Source of the DNA: Clostridium chromiireducens
GTDB lineage: Bacteria; Bacillota; Clostridia; Clostridiales; Clostridiaceae
Length of the DNA stretch: 64,000 bases
NCBI RefSeq assembly: GCF_002029255.1
Contig: NZ_MZGT01000017.1
Location: forward strand, 20,641-84,640
Direction: 5' to 3'
In this document: piece by piece, positions 20,860 through 30,527 of the stretch
Layout of the letters: the number at the start of each line of letters is the position of its first letter
How positions within the stretch are numbered: position 1 is the stretch's first letter
Made by a program: the position numbers and the translations under genes
The notes under the pieces: model-generated
Told to the model about the DNA's origin: nothing
What the model saw: the letters and a program-made list of their open reading frames with translations, nothing else
Databases searched by the model: none

Positions 20860-21792
20860 CTAATCAACACTAATCTTGTTTTCTCTCGCATAGTAAAATA
20901 AATATTGTTGTGCAAATCCAGACAATTTACCAAACTTATTTCTTGCGAATATTCTAATCTTATTTAATGATGAATCTTCAGCTCCATAAAAATGGATCAT
21001 TGCTCGTTTAACCCATACATCTACTGGAAATGCAGAAGTTTTCTCCATAGAGAATAACATAATGCAATCAGCTACTTTTGAACCAACCCCTTTAAATTCT
21101 TGAAGGGCATCATGACATTCATCATCACTTAAGTTTCTTATGTAATTCAAATCATATTTACCATATGGACATTCTTCGTTAATACCGGGATTATCCACTT
21201 CATTTATTGAGGCATTATATACATTTTTAATTGTATCTACTATATACTTACTTCTGAAGGAAGCACCTGTTTCTTGTATATCTTCTAAACTCGCATCTTT
21301 AATTTCATCTATGCTTGGAAAGGCATAATAAATCGTTCCTTTATAATTGATTTCTTTACCCCATTTAGTTGATATTTTATTAACTGTCTTTTTTATTGAT
21401 GGTATATTATTTCTAGCTGAAATAATAAAACTAAGCAACATTTCAAAAGGATCTTGGTTTAGAACTCTAACACCGTATCCAAACTCTATGCTTTGCTTAA
21501 GTAATGTATCTTTTGAAAGATCTTCTTTTATAATTGAATAATCTCTACCTAAATCAAAATATCTAAGCCAAATATTATTAAAATCCTCCCAAGTTGTATT
21601 GTAAATTATTACGTTATTCCCTTCCTCTTTCACCTCTATTAACTTTCCAAATGCTATAACAATAAAATTATTCTCTTCTATTTCCCAAAATCTAAAAATT
21701 TGTCCACACTCAAATATATGTCTTAATTTAAAATTCTTAACTTCTTCTATCATTATATAATCATCGTAAGATTTTACAGCTTTATAATCCAT
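20860..21792 (-). CDS. ogg: 8-oxoguanine DNA glycosylase, Ogg1-like
   Basis: 310-residue bifunctional glycosylase/AP lyase removing 8-oxoG from DNA. The N-terminal domain has FKLRHIFECGQIFRFWE; the helix-hairpin-helix GPD motif is LQEFKGVGSKVADCIMLF with the catalytic Lys, followed by SAFPVDVWVKRAM with the catalytic Asp. Eukaryote-like Ogg1 of about 300 residues is known from clostridia such as C. acetobutylicum. It is a single-gene unit; the next gene upstream on the same strand is 110 bases away. Confidence 0.92.
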   Translation of the reverse strand: MDYKAVKSYDDYIMIEEVKNFKLRHIFECGQIFRFWEIEENNFIVIAFGKLIEVKEEGNNVIIYNTTWEDFNNIWLRYFDLGRDYSIIKEDLSKDTLLKQSIEFGYGVRVLNQDPFEMLLSFIISARNNIPSIKKTVNKISTKWGKEINYKGTIYYAFPSIDEIKDASLEDIQETGASFRSKYIVDTIKNVYNASINEVDNPGINEECPYGKYDLNYIRNLSDDECHDALQEFKGVGSKVADCIMLFSMEKTSAFPVDVWVKRAMIHFYGAEDSSLNKIRIFARNKFGKLSGFAQQYLFYYARENKISVD

Positions 21793-21903
21793 GTTTGTGT
21801 TCTCCTCTTAACATTAAATAAGCATTGTGTTCAATCCACAAATACCCATAATAGTTGTTCTCTTATTCTATAAATACTTTAACTTTATACAAAAATAATT
21901 GTG

Positions 21904-22314
21904 CTAATTGTTTTTTCTTTCAATGATAATAGTTTCTAAAATTTCTGCACCTTTCTCTATCATTAGTGTACACCGTTTTATATCTATATATTCCTTCTTC
22001 AAGTCAATGCATTTTATAAATCTAAGACTTTCATTGAATTTATTTATAAACTCTCTTGTTATTTCTGCGACTATCGGACTCTTATGCCCACTTATTTCAG
22101 TGAACATGATTCCAATTACTCCGACAGCTCCCGTAATAACACCACAAACATCACCTGTTGACATTCCACCACCAAACCCTGACATAGTTTTTAGAGTTTG
22201 TTTTGATAAATTCAAATCATATTCTTCATTAGCAGCGTACATGATAGATTCTGCACAATTTAAATCATACTCTTCTTTACGATATTTCTTTACCATTTCA
22301 CTAAGCATTTGCAC
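21904..22314 (-). CDS. C_GCAxxG_C_C family protein
   Basis: 136 residues of the putative redox-active C_GCAxxG_C_C family. The name pattern is seen in part: DLNCAESIMYA, GFGGGMSTGDVCGVITGAVGVIGI, then a C (IKCIDL) and a final C (KRCTLM). Conserved Cys suggest a metal or redox role, but none is established. RBS AAGGAGGAG lies before the ATG. It stands alone between ogg and the alcohol dehydrogenase region. Confidence 0.85.
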   Translation of the reverse strand: MQMLSEMVKKYRKEEYDLNCAESIMYAANEEYDLNLSKQTLKTMSGFGGGMSTGDVCGVITGAVGVIGIMFTEISGHKSPIVAEITREFINKFNESLRFIKCIDLKKEYIDIKRCTLMIEKGAEILETIIIERKNN

Positions 22315-22489
22315 TCCTCCTTATCAAAAGTTATTATTATTTAGTATATTATATCACTTAATCTTATACTATGGTTTATTTATCTAACTAATATGTAAAG
22401 TTTTGTATTTGTAGGGTGATCTAACTTCCTTCATTTTGCATTTCACATAACGATAAATCAAGTATACCTGAGTTTATACTTATATATAC

Positions 22490-22743
22490 ATCACCAGAAA
22501 GAGAAGGTTCTCCTTTACTCAGTGTTGCATTGAAAATGAAACTGTAGGTATTTCTTCAGTAAAAGTTGTTCAATTTCCGATTGTCTAACGAGCAATCAGA
22601 AATTGTGCAACTTTTACTGATAAGTGAGAATCCAAATTTTATATTTGGTCACTCGAACTCACTCAGCAAACAGAGTGAGTTGGGCTTCACTTTTTCACAG
22701 TTTTATTTTCTAGCAATCAAGTAACAGAGAACCTTCTCTTTTG
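22490..22743 (-). ncRNA. Structured 3' element, copy A (branched variant)
   Basis: Outer arms 22727-22741 and 22498-22512 are perfect complements; two inner stems (an ACTGT/ACAGT-containing stem and a GTAAAAGTTG/CAACTTTTAC stem) stack inside. Conserved loop segments shared with copy B include GATTGCTAGA, TATCAGTAAAAGTTG, CTGAAGAAATACC and CAATGCAACACTG, followed by CTTTCTGGT. It begins 51 bases after the stop of the alcohol dehydrogenase, same strand. Unlike B and C, it has an inserted branched segment (22622-22692) with its own stems AAGTGA/TCACTT, AACTCACTC/GAGTGAGTT and CCAAAT/ATTTGG. RNA type is inferred from paired-arm covariation across copies. 22315-22489 shows nothing else. Confidence 0.7.
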
Positions 22744-22792
22744 GATGGCCATCACATAAGTATGACCTCAAATTATTTATATATACGAGATA

Positions 22793-23959
22793 TTAGAAAT
22801 CAACCTTATTTCCGTAATATACGCATTCGAATATCTTCTTCATTTCATCTTTATTTATTTGTCTTGGATTTGAGCCTGTGCAAGCATCTCCAACTGCTCT
22901 TTCCGAAATTAAATCAACCTTTGCTTTAAATTCTTCTTCATCAATACCATATTCTTTTAAAGTTAGTGGAATAGACATCTTTTTATTAAATTCTTGTATT
23001 AAACTTGTCAACGAATCTACTAATTCATTATCAGTTTGTCCGCTCAATCCGAGACTTCTAGCTATTTTAGCATATCTATCTGCTGCAGCCTTCTTATTAA
23101 AGTCAATTACATATGGTAAATATATAGCATTTGCACATCCATGAGGTATATGGAATACTGCACCTGTCTTATGGGCCATACTATGAGTTATTCCTAACAA
23201 TGCATTTGAGAATGCCATACCTGCTAAGCATTGAGCATAATGCATTTGTTCTCTAGCATCGTTATCTCCTTCAAATGATTTTATTAGATGCTCATTAATC
23301 ATTTCAATAGCTTGTACGGCTAGTGGATCTGTAAATGGTGAATGTAATGTTGCTACATAAGCTTCAATCGCATGAGTTAATGCATCCATTCCAGTATGAG
23401 CTGTTAATGTAGGAGGCATTGTTTCAGCTAATTCTGAGTCTACTATAGCTATATCTGGAGTTATATTAAAATCAGCTAAAGGATATTTGATTTCAGTCTT
23501 ATAATCTGTGATTACAGAAAATGCAGTTACTTCTGTTGCTGTACCGCTTGTTGATGGAATAGCTAAAAACTTAGCTTTTTGTCTAAGCTCTGGTAATCCA
23601 AAAGGAACTACAGCTTGTTCAAAAGTAAAATCTGGGTACTCATAGAATATCCACATTGCTTTTGCTGCATCTATAGGAGATCCACCCCCCATAGATATTA
23701 TCCAATCTGGATTAAACTCTCTCATCACTTCAGCGCCTTTAAATACTGTTTCAACTGATGGGTCTGGTTCAACACCCTCTATTAATTTAACTTCTATGCC
23801 TGCTTCATTTAAGTAGTTCACTGCTTTATCCACAAACCCGAATTTCTTCATTGATCCGCCACCAAGTACTAATACCGCTTTCTTTCCTTTAAGGTTCTTT
23901 AATTGTTCTAGTGATCCTTTTCCATAATAAACGTCTCTTGGTAATGTAAATCTCATCAT
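22793..23959 (-). CDS. Iron-containing alcohol (butanol) dehydrogenase
   Basis: 388 residues, group III iron-dependent alcohol dehydrogenase. NAD(P)-binding GGGSPIDAAKAMW; iron ligands in DALTHAIEAYV and GITHSMAHKTGAVFHIPHG; conserved C-terminus CTGSNPRQI. It closely resembles the C-terminal half of the AdhE in this window and clostridial BdhA/B, so reduction of butyraldehyde or acetaldehyde to the alcohol is the likely role. Cofactor (NADH or NADPH) cannot be read with certainty. RBS AGGAGGT precedes two ATGs; the first is better spaced. The structured element copy A follows the stop codon. Confidence 0.9.
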   Translation of the reverse strand: MMRFTLPRDVYYGKGSLEQLKNLKGKKAVLVLGGGSMKKFGFVDKAVNYLNEAGIEVKLIEGVEPDPSVETVFKGAEVMREFNPDWIISMGGGSPIDAAKAMWIFYEYPDFTFEQAVVPFGLPELRQKAKFLAIPSTSGTATEVTAFSVITDYKTEIKYPLADFNITPDIAIVDSELAETMPPTLTAHTGMDALTHAIEAYVATLHSPFTDPLAVQAIEMINEHLIKSFEGDNDAREQMHYAQCLAGMAFSNALLGITHSMAHKTGAVFHIPHGCANAIYLPYVIDFNKKAAADRYAKIARSLGLSGQTDNELVDSLTSLIQEFNKKMSIPLTLKEYGIDEEEFKAKVDLISERAVGDACTGSNPRQINKDEMKKIFECVYYGNKVDF

Positions 23960-24066
23960 AATTTAATACCTCCTAGAAATGTTAACTTAATTTTAGGAAT
24001 ATTCAAACAATTTCCTATATTAGAATAATTCTATATAAATAATAAAAATCCTTTACATTCTAAATA

Positions 24067-24103
24067 AAAAAATTCCCAAAAGTAAATTTCTTTTGGGAAT
24101 TTT
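24067..24103 (-). terminator. Terminator of the crt-hbd operon
   Basis: Arms 24069-24082 and 24090-24103 pair over 14 bases (AAAATTCCCAAAAG with CTTTTGGGAATTTT), 34 bases past the hbd stop, with A/T-rich flanks. Confidence 0.85.
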
Positions 24104-24137
24104 CATAATCTTCATACTATAATTTATTTAGGCAGGA

Positions 24138-24986
24138 TTATTTAGAATAATCGTAGAATCCTTTTCCTGATTTTCTTCCAAGCCATCCAGCTCTAACATA
24201 TTTTCTTAGTAAGCTGCTAGCTCTGTACTTATTATCTCCTGTTTCAGTAAATAAAACATCCATAATAGCTAAACAAACATCTAATCCAATAAGATCTCCT
24301 AAAGCTAAAGGTCCCATTGGATGACCAGCACCAAATTTCATAGATGTATCGATATCTTCAACTGAAGCAATTCCTTCTTGTAAAATGAATGTTGCTTCAT
24401 TGATCATTGGAATTAAGATTCTGTTTACAACAAATCCTGGAGCTTCAGCAACTTCTACTGGAGCTTTTCCAATTGCTTCTGACAATTCTTTAACTGCATC
24501 AAAAGTTTCTTGAGAAGTTGCAGCACCTCTGATAACTTCAACAAGCTTCATTACTGGAGCTGGATTAAAGAAATGCATTCCGATAACTTTATCTGATCTC
24601 TTTGTTGCTGAAGCAACTTCAGTAATTGATAAAGATGAAGTATTTGAAGCTAAAATTGTTTCTGGCTTACAGATTCCATCTAATTCAGCAAAGATTTCTT
24701 TCTTAATTTTCATGTTTTCGATTGCAGCTTCAACTACTAAATCGCAGTCAGCAGCTAAATTCATATCAGTTGTTCCTGAAATTCTTGAAAGGATAGCTTC
24801 TCTATCTTCTTCAGTCATTTTTCCTTTAGCAACTAACTTTTCTAATCCTTTAGCTATTCCAGCTATTCCTCTGTCAACAAACTCTTCCTTTATGTCTCTT
24901 ACTATTACTTCGCAACCTTTTTGAGCGAATGCTTGAACGATACCAGCACCCATAGTTCCTGCTCCAAGTACAAAAATCTTTTTCAT
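24138..24986 (-). CDS. hbd: 3-hydroxybutyryl-CoA dehydrogenase
   Basis: Reduces acetoacetyl-CoA to (S)-3-hydroxybutyryl-CoA with NAD(P)H. 282 residues: Rossmann motif [13 protein letters not shown] at the N-terminus, catalytic-region [16 protein letters not shown], and C-terminal domain with [11 protein letters not shown] and [16 protein letters not shown]. It is the last gene of crt-bcd-etfB-etfA-hbd. A 184-base gap separates it from etfA and contains a 12-bp hairpin, which may set its level relative to the upstream genes. Confidence 0.97.
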   Translation of the reverse strand: MKKIFVLGAGTMGAGIVQAFAQKGCEVIVRDIKEEFVDRGIAGIAKGLEKLVAKGKMTEEDREAILSRISGTTDMNLAADCDLVVEAAIENMKIKKEIFAELDGICKPETILASNTSSLSITEVASATKRSDKVIGMHFFNPAPVMKLVEVIRGAATSQETFDAVKELSEAIGKAPVEVAEAPGFVVNRILIPMINEATFILQEGIASVEDIDTSMKFGAGHPMGPLALGDLIGLDVCLAIMDVLFTETGDNKYRASSLLRKYVRAGWLGRKSGKGFYDYSK

Positions 24987-25021
24987 GAATTATTCCTCCT
25001 CAAATTTTTATCATTATAGAT

Positions 25022-25057
25022 ATCCTTAGTTAAAGCATCTCTACATTAACTAAGGAT
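25022..25057 (-). other. Intercistronic hairpin between etfA and hbd
   Basis: Perfect 12-base arms ATCCTTAGTTAA (25022-25033) and TTAACTAAGGAT (25046-25057) around a 12-base loop. No U tract follows in the minus-strand direction, so mRNA processing or stability fits better than termination. Confidence 0.6.
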
Positions 25058-25170
25058 TATTTTTATAATTATTAGCTTTTTAATTATATGTTAACTAATT
25101 TTACTTACTGTTATATTATTAGCTTTAACAAATAGAATATAACAAGAATTTATTTTAATTAATCTAGTAA

Positions 25171-26178
25171 TTATTCAGCACTCTTTATTTCTTTAACTTG
25201 AGCTATTAATTCTGGTACTACCTTTGCAACATCTCCAACTATAGCGTAATCTGCAATTTTCATTATTGGAGCTGAATCATCTTTATTAACAGCAATGATT
25301 AAATCAGAGTCTTGCATACCTGCAACGTGTTGGATAGCTCCTGAAATACCACAAGCTATATATATTTGTGGTCTTACAGTCTTACCAGTTTGACCTACTT
25401 GGTAAGCTCCATCAATCCATCCATTTTCAACAGCAGCTCTTGATCCACCAACTGTTCCTTCTAAAGCAGCAGCTAATTCTTCAAGAAGTTTGAAGTTTTC
25501 TTTACTTCCAACCCCTCTACCACCTGCAACGATGAAATCTGCTTCAGCGATATCTACGATATCTTTTTTAGCTTTGATAGTTTCTAAAACTTTAGTTCTA
25601 ACATCGCTATCAGCTAATTGAACTTGAACCTTTTCAATGTTACAGTTTGCTGGATCAGTAGTGATTTTTGCAAATACTCCTGGTCTTACTGTAGCCATTT
25701 GTGGTCTATGATCTGGACATGCGATTGTAGCCATTAAGTTACCACCAAATGCTGGTCTTGTAGCTAAAAGATCTCCATTTGTAACATCTACATCAATTGA
25801 TGTACAGTCAGCAGTTAATCCAGTTGATAATCTAGCAGCTATTCTTGGACCTAAATCTCTTCCGATGAAAGTAGCTCCTACGAATAATATTCCTGGTTTT
25901 CTTTCATTTGCTAAATCACAAATAACTTTTGTGTAAGCATCAGTTGTATAATGTTCTAAATTTTTATCATCAGCAACTAAAACTTCATCAGCACCATGTT
26001 CAGCTAAAGTTTTAGCTAATGCTTCTATATTATTTCCAAGTAATAAAGCTGTTAACTTTACTCCTAATTCATCAGCAATTCTTCTACCTTCTCCAAGTAG
26101 TTCTAAAGATACTTTTTGTAATTCGCCTTCTCTTTGTTCAGCAAAGACCCAAACGCCTTTGTAATCTGCTATATTCAT
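25171..26178 (-). CDS. etfA: Electron-transfer flavoprotein alpha subunit (butyryl-CoA dehydrogenase partner)
   Basis: 335 residues. N-terminal domain MNIADYKGVWVFAEQREGELQ; C-terminal FAD domain with VGGSRAAVENGWI, GQTGKTVRPQIYIACGISGAIQH, and SDLIIAVNKDDSAPIMKIADYAIVGD. With EtfB it passes electrons in flavin-based bifurcation: NADH reduces crotonyl-CoA and ferredoxin via Bcd. It lacks the ferredoxin extension found on the paralogue at 47552. The etfB stop lies 22 bases upstream. Confidence 0.96.
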   Translation of the reverse strand: MNIADYKGVWVFAEQREGELQKVSLELLGEGRRIADELGVKLTALLLGNNIEALAKTLAEHGADEVLVADDKNLEHYTTDAYTKVICDLANERKPGILFVGATFIGRDLGPRIAARLSTGLTADCTSIDVDVTNGDLLATRPAFGGNLMATIACPDHRPQMATVRPGVFAKITTDPANCNIEKVQVQLADSDVRTKVLETIKAKKDIVDIAEADFIVAGGRGVGSKENFKLLEELAAALEGTVGGSRAAVENGWIDGAYQVGQTGKTVRPQIYIACGISGAIQHVAGMQDSDLIIAVNKDDSAPIMKIADYAIVGDVAKVVPELIAQVKEIKSAE

Positions 26179-26200
26179 AATAAATTACCCTCCTATTATC

Positions 26201-26980
26201 TTAGATGTAGTGTTTTTCTTTTAATTTTCCAACAACATAGTATGCTGCATTTTTAGGTGATTCTCTAACAATTTCTCCTGCGCCCTTAACTTCTTTAGTC
26301 ATTGACTTCTTAACCTTTGTAGGTGAACCTTTAAGTCCTAATTCAGCTACATCTACATCTATATCAGCTGCGCTCATAACTTTGATTTGATCATCAGAAG
26401 TTGAGAATATGTTTGCAACGTGCATATATCTAGGTGCATTTAATTCTTCGATTGCAGTTAATAGACATGGAGTCTTAACTTCTACTACTTGATGTCCATC
26501 TTCTAATGCTCTATTTACTATTAATGAATTCCCTTCAACTTTAACATCTTGAACATAAGTTACTTGAGGAATGTTTAAATGTTCAGCTATTTCTGGACCT
26601 ACTTGTGCAGTATCTCCATCAATCGCTTGTCTTCCAGCAAATACTATATCATAGTCTAATTTAGCTATAACCCCAGCTAATGCTTTTGAAGTTGCTAATG
26701 TATCAGCTCCCCCAAGTGCTCTATCTGTTAATAGGATAGCCTCATCAGCTCCCATACATAACGCTTCTGTCAATGTTGCTTTAGCCATTGGAAGTCCCAT
26801 TGTTACAACGGTAACTTTTCCACCTAATTGTTCTTTTAATTGTAATGCACCTTCTAATGCGTGCTTATCCTCTGGATTCATTATTGATGGAACACCATCT
26901 CTTATTAATGTACCAGTCTTAGGATCTATTTTTACAGCTGTAGTATCTGGAACTTGTTTTACACAAACTACTATATTCAT
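26201..26980 (-). CDS. etfB: Electron-transfer flavoprotein beta subunit
   Basis: 259 residues: [44 protein letters not shown] (nucleotide-binding), and GSPTKVKKS near the C-terminus. This is the bifurcating-type EtfB that binds the second flavin. It lies 13 bases after bcd and 22 bases before etfA. A second EtfB is encoded at 48797 for lactate oxidation. Confidence 0.96.
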   Translation of the reverse strand: MNIVVCVKQVPDTTAVKIDPKTGTLIRDGVPSIMNPEDKHALEGALQLKEQLGGKVTVVTMGLPMAKATLTEALCMGADEAILLTDRALGGADTLATSKALAGVIAKLDYDIVFAGRQAIDGDTAQVGPEIAEHLNIPQVTYVQDVKVEGNSLIVNRALEDGHQVVEVKTPCLLTAIEELNAPRYMHVANIFSTSDDQIKVMSAADIDVDVAELGLKGSPTKVKKSMTKEVKGAGEIVRESPKNAAYYVVGKLKEKHYI

Positions 26981-26993
26981 TATAAAAGTCCTC

Positions 26994-28133
26994 CTATCTT
27001 AAAATGCTTCCTGCGATAACCATCTTTTGAACTTCTGAAGTTCCTTCATAGATTTCAGTTATCTTAGCATCTCTCATCATTCTTTCTACTGGGTATTCTT
27101 TAGTGTAACCATATCCACCAAAGATTTGAACTGCTTTAGTTGTAACTTCCATTGCAACATCTGCAGCAAATAATTTAGCTCTTGCAGCATCAAGTGAATA
27201 AGGTTCACCTGCTTGTTTCTTACATGCAGCTTTATATACTAAATGTTTAGCAGCTTCAATTTTAACGTCCATTTCAGCAATGTACCATTGTAATCCTTGG
27301 AATGCTGATAATGGTTTACCAAATTGTTTTCTTTCTTTCATGTAGTTAACAGCTTCTTCAAAAGCACCTTCTGCAATACCTAAAGCTTGAGCTGCTATAC
27401 CAATTCTTCCTCCATCAAGAGTCTTCATTGCTATACCAAATCCCTTACCTTCTTTACCAAGTAAGTTTTCTTTTGGTACTATACAGTTTTCCATTACTAA
27501 TTCAGTAGTTGAAGATGCTCTAATACCCATCTTATTTTCATGCTTTCCTACTGAGAATCCTGGGAATGATTTTTCTACTACAAATGCAGAAATACCTTTA
27601 GTTCCTTGACTCTTATCTGTCATAGCAAATATTATGAAAGTTTCAGCAACTCCACCATTTGTTATGAATATCTTTGAACCATTTAAGATATAGTTGTCTC
27701 CATCTAATACAGCAGTTGTTTGTTGTCCTGCAGCATCTGTACCAGCACCTGGTTCAGTTAAACCGAAAGCTCCAAGTTTTTTACCACTACAAAGATCTGG
27801 TAAATATTTTTCTCTTTGAGCTGGAGTACCGTTTTCGTTAATTACTGACGCGCATAATGATGTATGAGCTGAAAGTATAACTCCTGTAGTACCACAAACT
27901 TTTGATAATTCTTCTACAGCTATTATGTATGAAAGAACATCTCCGCCTGCTCCACCAAATTCCTTAGCGAATGGGATACCCATTACTCCTAATTTAGCCA
28001 TCTTTTCAACATTTTCCATAGGGAATCTTTCTGTCTCATCAATTTCAGCAGCTATTGGCTTAACTTCATTTACTGCGAATTCTCTGATCATTTGTTGTAC
28101 TAATTGTTGTTCTCTAGTTAATTTGAAATTCAT
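26994..28133 (-). CDS. bcd: Butyryl-CoA dehydrogenase
   Basis: 379-residue acyl-CoA dehydrogenase, FAD-dependent, reducing crotonyl-CoA to butyryl-CoA in complex with EtfAB. Motifs: FGLTEPGAGTDAAGQQTTA (FAD and substrate), TNGGVAETFIIFAM, EKQFG-type ERKQFGKPLSAFQGLQ, and the C-terminal YEGTSEVQKMVIAGSIL with the catalytic Glu. Located between crt and etfB as in other clostridia. Confidence 0.97.
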   Translation of the reverse strand: MNFKLTREQQLVQQMIREFAVNEVKPIAAEIDETERFPMENVEKMAKLGVMGIPFAKEFGGAGGDVLSYIIAVEELSKVCGTTGVILSAHTSLCASVINENGTPAQREKYLPDLCSGKKLGAFGLTEPGAGTDAAGQQTTAVLDGDNYILNGSKIFITNGGVAETFIIFAMTDKSQGTKGISAFVVEKSFPGFSVGKHENKMGIRASSTTELVMENCIVPKENLLGKEGKGFGIAMKTLDGGRIGIAAQALGIAEGAFEEAVNYMKERKQFGKPLSAFQGLQWYIAEMDVKIEAAKHLVYKAACKKQAGEPYSLDAARAKLFAADVAMEVTTKAVQIFGGYGYTKEYPVERMMRDAKITEIYEGTSEVQKMVIAGSILR

Positions 28134-28218
28134 TAAATTACCCTCCTTGTTATTTAAACCTATTCGATAACAAACTATATATAAATCTCTAATAGATTTT
28201 TAGCTAATTCTCTAAAAA

Positions 28219-29004
28219 TTATTTATTTTGAAAGTTTTTTTCTGCTCTTCTTTCTAAAAAAGCAGTCATCCCTTCTGTTTGGTCTTCTGTTGCAAAGCAT
28301 TTACCGAAGTCTTCTGCTTCTATTAATATAGCTGCATCTATATCAACTTGCATTCCTCTATCAATAGCATCTTTGCAATATGCAACTGCTTTTGGAGCAT
28401 TAGCTGCAATTTTATTAGCCATAGCTTTTGCTTCATCTATTAAGTTTTCTAATTCAACTATTTTATTTACTAAGCCTATTCTGTAAGCTTCTTCTGCATT
28501 TATGATGTCACAAGTGTATATTAATTCTTTAGCTTTTCCTGGTCCTACGATTCTAGCTAATCTTTGAGTTCCACCGAATCCTGGAGTTATTCCAAGTCCT
28601 GCTTCTGGTTGCCCAAATTTAGCTTTTACTGAAGCTATTCTAATATCACATGACATAGCAAGCTCGCATCCACCACCAAGAGCAAATCCTGATACAGCTG
28701 CAATAACTGGCTTATCCAATTTTTCTAATCTTCTGAAAACATTGTTTCCTAAGATTCCAAATTCTTTACCTTGTTCTTCGTTAAGATCTTTCATTTCTGC
28801 AATATCTGCTCCAGCAACAAAAGATTTTTCTCCTGCACCAGTTAATATAACTGCATATACATTACTGTCCTTTTCTAAGTCTTCTAAAACAGTGTCTAAA
28901 TCCTTTAATGTCTCTGAATTTAACGCATTTAATGCTTTTGGTCTATTGATTGTCACAATAGCTAAATGTCCTTCTTTTTCAAGAATCACATTTTTTAATT
29001 CCAT
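28219..29004 (-). CDS. crt: 3-hydroxybutyryl-CoA dehydratase (crotonase)
   Basis: 261-residue enoyl-CoA hydratase family enzyme making crotonyl-CoA. Oxyanion-hole segments AGADIAEMKDL and SGFALGGGCELAMSCD; catalytic region FGQPEAGLGITPGFGGTQRL. The frame extends to a TTG at 29022 that lies on the Shine-Dalgarno GAAGGAGG, so the ATG at 29002-29004 is the start. First gene of the butyryl-CoA operon, with a Rex operator 73 bases upstream. Confidence 0.96.
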   Translation of the reverse strand: MELKNVILEKEGHLAIVTINRPKALNALNSETLKDLDTVLEDLEKDSNVYAVILTGAGEKSFVAGADIAEMKDLNEEQGKEFGILGNNVFRRLEKLDKPVIAAVSGFALGGGCELAMSCDIRIASVKAKFGQPEAGLGITPGFGGTQRLARIVGPGKAKELIYTCDIINAEEAYRIGLVNKIVELENLIDEAKAMANKIAANAPKAVAYCKDAIDRGMQVDIDAAILIEAEDFGKCFATEDQTEGMTAFLERRAEKNFQNK

Positions 29005-29077
29005 GTTAAGGTCCTCCTTCAAACTTGCTTATTTATTTTTTAAATTTTCATACTATTTTTGATATTTTTAAACCTAT

Positions 29078-29095
29078 TTGTTAATAATATAACAA
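29078..29095. promoter_or_regulatory. Rex operator before crt
   Basis: TTGTTAATAATATAACAA: both half-sites TTGTTA/TAACAA perfect, embedded in a 22-base palindrome (29076-29097). A minus-strand -10-like TATATT overlaps it, so Rex binding should block the promoter. The rest of 29005-29473 holds a hairpin (29372-29404, arms TATTTACC/GGTAAATA) but no gene. Confidence 0.88.
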
Positions 29096-29473
29096 ATGAA
29101 TTTAAAAAATATAAAGCTCTTAAGCCTTATCTAAAATTATAATATGTATTCAGATTATTTGCAATAAAATATTATGTTTTGAATGTAAGTTTTTAGTCTC
29201 TGTATTAAGGTATATAAAAAAATAACAAATCAGAATGCTGCTTATATACCATTTAGTGTTCTACACCCCTCATTATATCGTGATTCTCAAGGTAATGCGT
29301 TCAATTAAAACTATCTAAAGTATAATATTCACCAATCCAAAAATTCTCACTTATATTGAAATTAATCAGTATATTTACCTTAAAGGACGCGTATCAGGTA
29401 AATAACTATCTTAAAACATCTATGTATATACGGCATTCTTAATTTGTTATATTATTTCATAAATATATATCTT

Positions 29474-30109
29474 CTACTGTTCACTCTCATTTAATAAATA
29501 AATTAATGTCAATAAACTTTCACTCAAATGTACATTTTCAACTTTAACATGATCTGGTACTATTAAATCCACTGGCGCAAAATTCCATATTCCTCTTACC
29601 CCTGCTTTTATTAACTCATCAGCAACACCTTGAGCATTTTTTCTTGGAACACAAATTATTCCTATATCAATCTTCTGTTCTTTTAAAACAGATGATATTT
29701 CATCTATATCCATTATTTCTACATCTCTTATTCTCATTCCTATCAGTTTAGGATTAGCATCAAAAATAGCTGATATTCTAAATCCCAAGTTTTCAAATCT
29801 TGAGTAATTCGAAACTGCTTGACCGATATTCCCTGCTCCTACTAACGCTGCTCTATATCCTCTACCTAATCCTAGTATAGAGCTTATCTGATTATATAAC
29901 TCCTTTACATTATAACCATATCCTTGTTGTCCAAAATCTCCAAAACAATTTAAGTCTTGACGAATTTGTGATGCAGTGAATCCAATTTTTTCGCCTAATT
30001 CTTTTGATGAAATTCTATCCACATCATTTTTCATAAGTTCCTCAAGATATCTATGATATTTAGGCAATCTTTTAATTACTGCCATCGATATATTTTTATT
30101 CTTATCCAT
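29474..30109 (-). CDS. rex: Redox-sensing transcriptional repressor Rex
   Basis: 211-residue dimer that binds DNA when NADH/NAD+ is low and is released by NADH. N-terminal winged helix (ISSKELGEKIGFTASQIRQDLNCFGDFGQQGYGY), Rossmann domain with LVGAGNIGQAVSNY, and C-terminal domain-swapped helix. The frame runs to a TTG at 30130, but TAGGAG lies across it; the ATG at 30107-30109 is the start. It precedes the crt operon on the same strand with 469 bases between. Operators in this window: before crt and the hydrogenase, and probably before the lactate etf operon. Confidence 0.95.
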   Translation of the reverse strand: MDKNKNISMAVIKRLPKYHRYLEELMKNDVDRISSKELGEKIGFTASQIRQDLNCFGDFGQQGYGYNVKELYNQISSILGLGRGYRAALVGAGNIGQAVSNYSRFENLGFRISAIFDANPKLIGMRIRDVEIMDIDEISSVLKEQKIDIGIICVPRKNAQGVADELIKAGVRGIWNFAPVDLIVPDHVKVENVHLSESLLTLIYLLNESEQ

Positions 30110-30474
30110 ATCTATTTTTCTCCTACTCAATAATATTTTGACTGCTTAGGTTGCTTTATATAAAGTCAATATTCGCTTCAATTATAATATAGTATAAATT
30201 TTAACAATGTATACTACCATTTGCTATAAATTTAACATTAACTAACCACTATGATTTATAATTCTACCATACTTCTATATTTTTATGTCAAGGTTAATCA
30301 AATTATTTTAAAAAATTATAATAACTTTGGTATAAATTTATTAGTTAAAACAGACTATCTCAAAATTGCATTTAAGACAGCCTAAATTTCATTATGGTTC
30401 TAATTTATTTGCATTTATATTTATATGAAACTTCAGCCACCTTAATCCACTTTTTCAACAAAGTTTTTTCATAA

Positions 30475-30512
30475 AAATATCTCAAAATAACTATAATCAT
30501 TTTGAGATATTT
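30475..30512 (-). terminator. Terminator of the phospholipase-C-like gene
   Basis: AAATATCTCAAAAT (30475-30488) and ATTTTGAGATATTT (30499-30512) pair perfectly, 15 bases past the stop. The remainder of 30110-30474 is AT-rich with a decayed CTATCTCAAAATT/AAGACAG hairpin at about 30356-30380 and nothing else recognised. Confidence 0.8.
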
Positions 30513-30527
30513 ACTATATTTAAACCA

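Noticed and set aside
22490..22743. Structured element as a MITE or IS remnant
   Set aside because: No flanking direct repeats were seen, outer arms are not conserved between copies, and conservation is in loops. Not excluded, but less likely than an RNA.
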